DNA of 64,000 bases from Rhodopseudomonas palustris (GTDB taxonomy: Bacteria; Pseudomonadota; Alphaproteobacteria; Rhizobiales; Xanthobacteraceae). Where the stretch lies: the NCBI RefSeq assembly GCF_034479375.1, contig NZ_CP140155.1, positions 4,006,501 through 4,070,500 on the forward strand, in the 5' to 3' direction. Shown here in pieces: positions 58,109 to 64,000 of this stretch. The position numbers and the translations under genes are program-made. Every line of letters begins with the position of its first letter. Position 1 is the stretch's first letter. A model generated the notes under the pieces. That model did not search any database. It was not told the DNA's origin and saw only the letters and a program-made list of their open reading frames with translations.

Positions 58109-58702
58109 ATGACGATGTATTCCGCTGCGGGCCAAGGCTGGCCCCAAGGCTCGCTCCAAGGCTCGGCTCAGGTCTGGCACGGCACCACCATCCTGACCGT
58201 CCGCAAGGGCGGCAAGGTCGTGATTGGCGGCGACGGCCAGGTCTCGATCGGCCAGACCGTGATCAAGGCCAACGCCAAGAAGGTCCGCAAACTCGGCAAG
58301 GGCGACGTGATCGGCGGCTTCGCCGGCGCCACCGCCGACGCCTTCACGCTGTTCGAACGGCTCGAGGCCAAGCTCGAGCAGTATCCCGGGCAGCTCACCC
58401 GCGCCGCGGTCGAGCTCGCCAAGGACTGGCGCACCGACCGCTATCTGCGCCGGCTGGAGGCGATGATGATCGTCGCCGACAAGGACGTCTCGCTGGTGCT
58501 GACCGGCACCGGCGACGTGCTGGAGCCGGAATACGGCGTGATGGCGATCGGCTCCGGCGGCAATTACGCGCTGGCCGCGGCGCGCGCGCTCGCCGACACC
58601 GACCAGGACGCCGAGACCATCGTCCGCAAGGCGCTCGATATCGCCGCCGACATCTGCGTCTACACCAACCGCAACCTGACTCTCGAGACGTTGACCGCGT
58701 GA
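58109..58702 (+). CDS. hslV: ATP-dependent protease subunit HslV
   Basis: A 197-residue proteasome-like peptidase. The catalytic N-terminal Thr is within [22 protein letters not shown], exposed after removal of a propeptide of about 25 residues. [14 protein letters not shown] and the C-terminal [10 protein letters not shown] are typical. The propeptide contains three 4-residue repeats ([12 protein letters not shown]) from a 12-base tandem repeat. It forms a complex with HslU and degrades misfolded proteins; it is probably part of the RpoH regulon, though I found no clear RpoH promoter upstream. Confidence 0.95.
   Translation: MTMYSAAGQGWPQGSLQGSAQVWHGTTILTVRKGGKVVIGGDGQVSIGQTVIKANAKKVRKLGKGDVIGGFAGATADAFTLFERLEAKLEQYPGQLTRAAVELAKDWRTDRYLRRLEAMMIVADKDVSLVLTGTGDVLEPEYGVMAIGSGGNYALAAARALADTDQDAETIVRKALDIAADICVYTNRNLTLETLTA
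58132..58167 (+). repeat. 12-base in-frame tandem repeat in hslV
   Basis: CCAAGGCT recurs at 58132, 58144 and 58156, an exact 12-base period encoding [12 protein letters not shown] in the HslV propeptide. Such repeats can change copy number by replication slippage without shifting the reading frame. Confidence 0.8.
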
Positions 58703-58712
58703 CCGGTTTCTT

Positions 58713-58843
58713 CCCCTCTCCCCTTGTGGGAGAGGGTGCCCTAGCGAAGCGAGGGCGGGTGAGGGGCAGCCTCTCCGTCTCGCAACACCCCTCACCTGGC
58801 ACGGACTTCGTCCGCGCCACCCTCTCCCACAAGGGGAGAGGGA
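58713..58843. repeat. Palindromic repeat between hslV and hslU (family E)
   Basis: CCCCTCTCCCCTTGTGGGAG ... CCCTCTCCCACAAGGGGAGA, a long palindrome covering nearly the entire 154-base hslV-hslU gap. The hairpin could reduce hslU expression relative to hslV. Confidence 0.85.
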
Positions 58844-58856
58844 AAGAAGTAGAATC

Positions 58857-60158
58857 ATGACCGACTTCTCTCCCCGCGAAATCGTTTCCGAACTCGACCG
58901 CTTCATCGTCGGCCAGGCCGACGCCAAGCGCGCGGTCGCCATCGCGTTGCGCAACCGCTGGCGGCGGCTGCAGCTCGAAGGCTCGTTGCGCGAGGAGGTG
59001 CTGCCGAAGAACATCCTGATGATCGGCCCGACCGGCGTCGGCAAGACAGAGATCGCGCGGCGGCTGGCGAAGCTCGCCAATGCGCCGTTCCTCAAGGTCG
59101 AGGCCACCAAATTCACCGAGGTCGGCTATGTCGGGCGCGACGTCGAGCAGATCATCCGCGATCTGGTCGAAGTGGCAATCGCGCAGGTCCGCGAGAAGAA
59201 GCGCAAGGACGTCCAGGCGCGCGCCCAGATCGCCGCCGAGGAGCGCGTGCTCGATGCGCTGGTCGGTCCCGGATCGAGCCCGGCGACGCGGGATTCGTTT
59301 CGCCGCAGGCTGCGCGCCGGCGAACTCGACGACAAGGAGATCGAGGTCGAGACCCAGGCCGGCAGCGGCTCGCCGATGTTCGAGATTCCCGGCATGCCCG
59401 GCGGCCAGATCGGCGCGATCTCGATCGGCGACATTTTCGGCAAGATGGGCGGGCGCACCAAGACGCGCCGACTGACCGTCGTCGACTCGCACGATATCCT
59501 CGTCAACGAGGAAGCCGACAAGCTGCTCGACGACGATCAGCTGGTGCAGGAAGCCATCAACGTGGTCGAGAACAACGGCATCGTGTTCCTCGACGAGATC
59601 GACAAGATCTGCGTGCGCGACGGCCGCAGCGGCGGCGAGGTCTCGCGCGAAGGCGTGCAGCGCGATCTCTTGCCGCTGATCGAGGGCACCACGGTCGCCA
59701 CCAAGCACGGCGCGGTGAAGACCGATCATATCCTGTTCATCGCCTCGGGCGCGTTTCACATCGCCAAGCCGTCCGATCTGCTCCCGGAATTGCAGGGCCG
59801 GCTGCCGATCAGGGTCGAGCTCAATGCGCTGTCCCGCGACGACATGCGCCGGATTCTGACCGAGCCGGAAGCCTCGCTGATCAAGCAATATGTGGCGCTG
59901 CTGCAGACCGAAGGCGTGACGCTGGAATTCGGCGACGACGCCATCGACGCGCTCGCCGACGTCGCGGTCGCGGTGAATTCCAGCGTCGAGAACATCGGCG
60001 CGCGACGGCTGCAGACGGTGATGGAGCGCGTGCTCGACGAAATCTCCTTCGCGGCCCCCGACCGCAACGGCGACACCATCCGGATCGACGCCGACTACGT
60101 CCAGAAGAACGTCGGCGATCTGGCTAAGAACACCGATCTGAGCCGGTTCATTCTGTAG
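58857..60158 (+). CDS. hslU: ATP-dependent protease ATPase subunit HslU
   Basis: A 433-residue AAA+ unfoldase. Walker A is [19 protein letters not shown] near 60, Walker [12 protein letters not shown], and [24 protein letters not shown] and the C-terminal [20 protein letters not shown] are HslU signatures, with the C-terminal DLSRFIL docking into HslV. It lies 154 bases downstream of hslV, separated by a palindromic repeat. Confidence 0.97.
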   Translation: MTDFSPREIVSELDRFIVGQADAKRAVAIALRNRWRRLQLEGSLREEVLPKNILMIGPTGVGKTEIARRLAKLANAPFLKVEATKFTEVGYVGRDVEQIIRDLVEVAIAQVREKKRKDVQARAQIAAEERVLDALVGPGSSPATRDSFRRRLRAGELDDKEIEVETQAGSGSPMFEIPGMPGGQIGAISIGDIFGKMGGRTKTRRLTVVDSHDILVNEEADKLLDDDQLVQEAINVVENNGIVFLDEIDKICVRDGRSGGEVSREGVQRDLLPLIEGTTVATKHGAVKTDHILFIASGAFHIAKPSDLLPELQGRLPIRVELNALSRDDMRRILTEPEASLIKQYVALLQTEGVTLEFGDDAIDALADVAVAVNSSVENIGARRLQTVMERVLDEISFAAPDRNGDTIRIDADYVQKNVGDLAKNTDLSRFIL

Positions 60159-60215
60159 CTGGTGGTAGCCGTCGGCTCGAGCTGACGAACGCAGGGCGCC
60201 TCACCACGTCTCAGC

Positions 60216-60292
60216 GTCATCCGCGGGCTTGACCAGCGGATCCATCGCTCTTCGCGAGAAGATGGATTGCCGGGTCAAGCCCGGCAATGACG
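60216..60292. repeat. Palindromic intergenic repeat (family C)
   Basis: CGTCATCCGCGGGCTTGACC ... GGATTGCCGGGTCAAGCCCG ... GGCAATGACG. It lies in the 323-base gap between hslU and the Smr gene. I see no gene in that gap; it is filled mainly by this repeat and the next. Confidence 0.85.
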
Positions 60293-60352
60293 GGAGTGGC
60301 CGAAGGGACGGTACGCGCCAGCGCTAACAACCGGTATCTCCCCATCCTCCCA

Positions 60353-60455
60353 CGTCATCGCCCAGCTTGACCGGGCGAGCCAGTATTGCAGAGCTTCTGC
60401 GGCGAGTAACAGCCGCTCTGGGATACTGGATCACCCGCTTTCGCGGGTGATGACG
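60353..60455. repeat. Palindromic intergenic repeat (family C, variant)
   Basis: CGTCATCGCCCAGCTTGACC ... GGATCACCCGCTTTCGCGGG ... TGATGACG. A divergent second copy right beside the first, before the Smr gene stop. It probably separates the convergent hslU and Smr transcripts. Confidence 0.75.
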
Positions 60456-60481
60456 ATCCGTGATGCTGATGTGCCGGTGAG

Positions 60482-61075
60482 CTAACCGCGCGACCGCCGC
60501 ACCCGCACATACAGCGCGCCCTCGCCGCCATGACCGATCGCGGCTTCGTCGAAGCCGACCACGTAGGCGCGGAATTCCGGCAGGCTCAGCCATTGCGGCA
60601 CCTGGCGGCGCAGCACGCCGCGTTCCGGATCGCCGCCGAGCCTCGCGCCCTTGCCGGTGATCACCAGCACGAAGCTCAGCCCATCATGGCTGGCGCCCTG
60701 CAGGAAGCGCAGCAACGCGTGGTGCGCGCGCGCCTGGGTCATGCCGTGCAGATCGATCCGCGCGTCGATATCCTTGCGGCCACGTGACAGATGCGTGCGT
60801 TCGCGCCGGCCGAGCGGCGCCAGCGGCGGCGGGCCCATCGGCGTCGCCAGCTTGACCGGGCGCTTGATCGGCTGCTGCGTTGCCGGCGGCGGCGGTTTCG
60901 CGACGGGCGTATCCGACGGAGCCGCCGGCAGTTCGATCCGGGTCAGTCGCGGGCGGCCGCGCAGCGGTTTGACCTGCTTGGCCACGCTGTCCCACAGCAC
61001 GCGCTCCTCCTCGCTCAGGCTGCGCTTGCGGCGCGGCGTGGCGGGCGGATCGAGCGATGGCACGACGCGTTTCAT
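60482..61075 (-). CDS. Smr/MutS2-like domain protein
   Basis: A 197-residue protein. A basic, Pro-rich N-terminal half precedes a C-terminal Smr domain with ARIDLHGMTQARAHHALLRFL and SFVLVITGKGARLGGDPERGVLRRQVPQWL. Smr domains are small nicking endonucleases or nucleic-acid binders, but the cellular role is not established. It starts 5 bases after the mltA stop in the mltA direction, consistent with one operon. Confidence 0.88.
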   Translation of the reverse strand: MKRVVPSLDPPATPRRKRSLSEEERVLWDSVAKQVKPLRGRPRLTRIELPAAPSDTPVAKPPPPATQQPIKRPVKLATPMGPPPLAPLGRRERTHLSRGRKDIDARIDLHGMTQARAHHALLRFLQGASHDGLSFVLVITGKGARLGGDPERGVLRRQVPQWLSLPEFRAYVVGFDEAAIGHGGEGALYVRVRRSRG

Positions 61076-61080
61076 CGGCG

Positions 61081-62655
61081 TCAGCGATGCCGTCGGTGTC
61101 GATGATGACGGCGATGCGTTCGCTTCGGCGCGGCCACCGGCGCCGCATCCGGTCGCGCCTGCGGCGTCGGAACGGCCTGCGCGGAGCCGGCCGTTGCAGC
61201 CGCCGGCTTGTCGTTCGTCGCTGCCTCCGGCGCCTTGGGACTGTCCTGCACGGCCGGCTTGTCTTTCCCGGCCGGTGTCTGCGGATACAGTTTGGCGATC
61301 CTTGCCGACGGCCGCGGTTCGGGCAGCGGCATGGTGCGCCCGCGCGCCACCGGATCGAGACTGTTGGGCAGCAGCATCACGAAGCGGATCGGATGCCGCA
61401 TCCGCCCGGCCACCGCGCCCGCCTCCGTGCCGGCGCCGAAATACAGATCCGCGCGTGCCGGGCCGATGATCGCCGAGCCGGTGTCCTGCGCCACCATCAG
61501 GCGGCGGAACGGCGTCTTCGCGTCGGGAGCCGCGACCGGCAGTTCGCCGGTGATGAAGAACGGCGTGCCGTAGACGTGCAGCGCCTTGTCGACCGCGATC
61601 GAGCGACCCGGCGTCAGCGGCACCCCCTGTGCGCCGACCGCCTCGTCGTCGTCCTTGAGCTTGACCTCGCGGAAGAACACGTAGGACCGGTTCGCCCGCC
61701 GCAGCTCGCCCGCGCCGTCCGGATTGGCGTCCATCCATTCGCGGATGCGCTGCATCGACATCTGCTCTTTCGGGATGATGCCGCGATCGATCAGGATGCG
61801 GCCGACCGGGGTGTAGGGATAGCCATTGTGGGCATCGTAATTGATACGCACGAAGCTGCCGTCCTCGAGCCTGACCCGGGCCGAACCCTGAATCTGCGAG
61901 AACAAGAGATCGGTCTGGCTCTTCAGCCAGCAGATTTCCAGTCCACGCCCGGCGATGGCGCCGTCCTCGATTTCGGCGCGATCGTAATACGGCACCAGCT
62001 TGCGCCGGCCGATCTTGCGATACACCGGCCCGCCATTCGGCAGGCCGACGCCCTGCGAATAGCCGCGGACGAAAAGGTTCGACGGCCGCCGATACACCGG
62101 CACATTGTAGACGTCGGTCTTGACCCGCGAGCCGTCGACGATCGGCTCGTAGTAACCTGTGACGAATCCGGCGTCCTCACCGACCCGCGAGATCTGCAGC
62201 GGCAGGAAGTGCCGCTCGAAGAAACGGCGGGCATGGGCGGCGTCGGAGATCTCGGCCGCGCGCGCGGCGCGGCAGGGCTCGGCCAACGACGAGCCGAGCG
62301 CCTTGGTGTCGGCGACCGGCTTGCGCCGCGCCACGATCGGCCGGCAACTCTCACGAAACGTCCTGAAGGCGGCGAGATGATCGTCGGCATCCCAGCCGGC
62401 GACCTGATCCCATTTCACCGGGGCGTATTGGCCGCCGGGGATTTCGATCGGCCAGACCGGCTTGGCATGCCGCTTATGCGCGGCGGCGTGGTGGCTCCTG
62501 CCATGATGTCCCGAGGAATGGTGGCCGGAGGAATGGTGGTGGCGCGGCCCGGCTTCGACGGCGGCCGGCGCCAACAGCAAGGCGGCGGCGAGCACGCCGC
62601 GCGCCCAGGCAGAGCGCGATGCGCCCTGCGCGCTAGAGGCCGTTTCCCGTGCCAA
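61081..62655 (-). CDS. mltA: Membrane-bound lytic murein transglycosylase A (MltA)
   Basis: A 524-residue protein with an N-terminal signal peptide, then an MltA domain: GFVTGYYEPIVDGSR and PVYRRPSNLF near 160-190, and the C-terminal MVAQDTGSAIIGPARADLYFGAG segment with the catalytic Asp region. It cleaves peptidoglycan to anhydro-muropeptides. Just after the signal peptide (residues 39-63) it carries a His-rich segment of SSGHH-like repeats, and the tail ends in a His/Arg-rich stretch. Its start lies inside the Tim44-like gene's last codons (23-base overlap). Confidence 0.9.
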   Translation of the reverse strand: MARETASSAQGASRSAWARGVLAAALLLAPAAVEAGPRHHHSSGHHSSGHHGRSHHAAAHKRHAKPVWPIEIPGGQYAPVKWDQVAGWDADDHLAAFRTFRESCRPIVARRKPVADTKALGSSLAEPCRAARAAEISDAAHARRFFERHFLPLQISRVGEDAGFVTGYYEPIVDGSRVKTDVYNVPVYRRPSNLFVRGYSQGVGLPNGGPVYRKIGRRKLVPYYDRAEIEDGAIAGRGLEICWLKSQTDLLFSQIQGSARVRLEDGSFVRINYDAHNGYPYTPVGRILIDRGIIPKEQMSMQRIREWMDANPDGAGELRRANRSYVFFREVKLKDDDEAVGAQGVPLTPGRSIAVDKALHVYGTPFFITGELPVAAPDAKTPFRRLMVAQDTGSAIIGPARADLYFGAGTEAGAVAGRMRHPIRFVMLLPNSLDPVARGRTMPLPEPRPSARIAKLYPQTPAGKDKPAVQDSPKAPEAATNDKPAAATAGSAQAVPTPQARPDAAPVAAPKRTHRRHHRHRRHR

Positions 62656-63340
62656 CCAGCTTCCAGTTCGGATCGCGCGAGCTGATGTCGCGGGCGAAGG
62701 TCCAAACGTCGGTGATGTCGGCGACCTTGTCCGGGCTGCCGTCGACGACGGCGCCGGCCTTGTCGCGGGTGACCGAGATCATCTGCGACACGAACTTCAC
62801 CGTGATCTGGGCGATGTGATCGCGGACCTCGGCGCCCAGCAGTTCGGCTTTCTCGATCGCGACGAAACGGGTCTCGGTCTTCAGGTCGTTCTTCTCGCGG
62901 TCCTTGATCGCGGCCTCGAAGCTCTCATAGACCTCGCTCGACAGCAGATCCTTCAACGACCGCCGATCGCCATTGGCGAACGCCATCACGATCATCTCAT
63001 AGGCGCCCTTGGCGCCGGAGAGAAAATGATTGGCGTCGAACGACGAGTCCTGGGTGAACACCGCGTTGAGGCCATGCTCCAGCGGCGAATCCGGCTCGGC
63101 GATGCCCTTCCAGCGATCCGAAGGCGGAACGACGTCGGCGCTCGGCGCAGTCGGGGCCTGGTCGATCACCGAGCCCGGCATCGACACCACATTGGTGTCC
63201 TGCTTGCCCGGGATCATGTCCCGCGCCGCGGCACGGTCGAACGGGGGGCGTTCGCTTCCGGTCCGCTGACCCAGGACGTTGCGCAGACGCAGGAAAATGA
63301 ACACCGCAAGCGCAAGGAAGATGATGGTGTAGATATCCAC
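62633..63340 (-). CDS. Tim44/TimA-like membrane-anchored protein
   Basis: A 235-residue protein with one N-terminal transmembrane helix (MDIYTIIFLALAVFIFLRLR) and a Tim44-like C-terminal domain (YEMIVMAFANGDRRSLKDLLSSEVYESF; VDGSPDKVADITDVWTFARDISSRDPNWKLVGTGNG). The alphaproteobacterial family is thought to be ancestral to mitochondrial Tim44 and is commonly next to secB and mltA, as here. It is divergent from secB. Confidence 0.88.
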   Translation of the reverse strand: MDIYTIIFLALAVFIFLRLRNVLGQRTGSERPPFDRAAARDMIPGKQDTNVVSMPGSVIDQAPTAPSADVVPPSDRWKGIAEPDSPLEHGLNAVFTQDSSFDANHFLSGAKGAYEMIVMAFANGDRRSLKDLLSSEVYESFEAAIKDREKNDLKTETRFVAIEKAELLGAEVRDHIAQITVKFVSQMISVTRDKAGAVVDGSPDKVADITDVWTFARDISSRDPNWKLVGTGNGL

Positions 63341-63794
63341 GTCGCTTCACTTTCTTCATCGGCGTCGGCCTGCGGGTGCGGTTTGCACCTGCGGCCCGAC
63401 GGCCCAGAATCACGATGCGGGCCGGCCCTCACATGTAGTGAGGAACCTGTCCCAGCCAATGGCGCGTTTTGGCACAGCCAACCGGGTTGGCAAGCCCCGC
63501 TGCGCGTCCGGCCGGGCATTGATGGTCGGAATGTAGGCGCTTCGGCGCAACGGGGAAACCGGATCATTGTAAGAAAGTTCATTCCGCCGGCGATTTGGGC
63601 GTCCGTCCGGCTCGGCCTGGGGCTTTCGGCCTCGCCGGCTGGCCCGGAGGGCTCGCCCGGCTGCTGCTTCGGTCCACCTTGTGGATGGCCGCAGGCCTAT
63701 GATAGCCACTCGCCGACAGCATCACCCGCCATTCGCGTGAATGCCGCCGTATCGCCGGCCGCAGCTTCCCGCACACGCTTCAGGAGAGAATTCG

Positions 63795-64000
63795 ATGACC
63801 AACGGAAACGGCACGCCTCCGGAAGCCGGTGCTCCTCCGCAGCTCAACGTGCTGGCGCAGTACACCAAGGACCTGTCGTTCGAGAACCCGAACGCCCCGG
63901 CCTCGCTGGCGCCGCAGCAGAATCAGCCCGCGATCAACATCCAGATCAATGTCGGCGCCAACAATCTGGCGGCGAACGAATTCGAGGTGACGCTGTCGAT
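63795..64000 (+). CDS. secB: Protein-export chaperone SecB (N-terminal part)
   Basis: The first 68 codons are visible before the edge. [12 protein letters not shown] precedes [20 protein letters not shown] and [22 protein letters not shown], the conserved SecB beta-strands. It keeps secretory proteins unfolded and hands them to SecA. CAGGAGA lies 6 bases before the ATG. The 454-base region before it (63341-63794) holds no gene I can support. Confidence 0.95.
   Translation, partial: MTNGNGTPPEAGAPPQLNVLAQYTKDLSFENPNAPASLAPQQNQPAINIQINVGANNLAANEFEVTLS

Noticed and set aside
63341..63794. Small coding frames in the gap between the Tim44-like gene and secB
   Set aside because: The frames are short and basic, lack ribosome sites and show no recognisable domain; the gap is treated as non-coding.

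Overview
The window looks like a chromosomal segment of a purple non-sulfur alphaproteobacterium of the Rhodopseudomonas palustris / Bradyrhizobium group (inference from recalled families, no search run). The evidence is the high GC content, the rhizobial-type palindromic intergenic repeats, the RpoH-type sigma factor, the dnaK-dnaJ and hrcA-grpE layout, and a LuxI/LuxR pair resembling RpaI/RpaR, the aryl-homoserine-lactone quorum-sensing pair of R. palustris. Most of the window is core chromosome. Accessory-looking pieces are one complete IS5-family element, a toxin-antitoxin pair beside a tRNA gene, and many palindromic repeats.

Layout. 1-2.6 kb: edge of an EEP-family hydrolase, a TauE/SafE permease divergent from a persulfide-dioxygenase-like MBL protein, and a small unknown protein. 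2.7-3.95 kb: an IS5-type insertion that splits a palindromic repeat. 4.1-7.2 kb: rpoH, rluD, a small membrane protein, repeats and tRNA-Glu(CTC). 7.3-15.3 kb: RelE/Phd-type module, a PAS-GGDEF-EAL protein, methionine gamma-lyase divergent from its Lrp-type regulator, trxC, chaB, pcm and a universal stress protein. 15.4-25 kb: GH4 glycosidase divergent from a PfkB sugar kinase, then an FdhF/YdeP molybdoenzyme, glgC-glgA and an S10 peptidase; an FNR/FixK-type site lies in the divergent promoter. 25.4-32.6 kb: nth, DUF2244, an AraC-Ogt fusion, gpmI, and a dapB/pyrF/flavin reductase/PmtA-like stretch. 32.7-39.1 kb: dnaJ, dnaK (with an RpoH-type promoter), grpE and hrcA. 39.3-45.7 kb: rph-rdgB-hemW, an LpoA-like lipoprotein, rsmI-yraN-gshB. 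45.8-47.5 kb: rpaR, a lux box, rpaI and a translationally coupled 74-residue protein. 47.6-53 kb: a ComM-type ATPase, a hybrid histidine kinase and an OlsB-like acyltransferase. 53-58 kb: coaA and the hisB-DUF2628-hisH-hisA-hisF-hisE cluster on the minus strand. 58.1-64 kb: hslVU, Smr/MltA/Tim44-like genes and the start of secB.

How the genes fit together. Three themes recur. Protein quality control is represented by rpoH, dnaKJ, grpE, hrcA, hslVU, secB, trxC and pcm. Carbon storage and redox appear as glgCA, pfkB, GH4 and fdhF, with a possible oxygen-responsive control site. Signalling appears as aryl-HSL quorum sensing, a c-di-GMP enzyme and a hybrid kinase. The most promising unexplored item is the small gene co-translated with rpaI. 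The most testable regulatory predictions are the FixK-type box at 16873-16886, the methionine-lyase operator at 11994-12040, the dnaK promoter at 35967-35997 and the lux box at 46521-46540.
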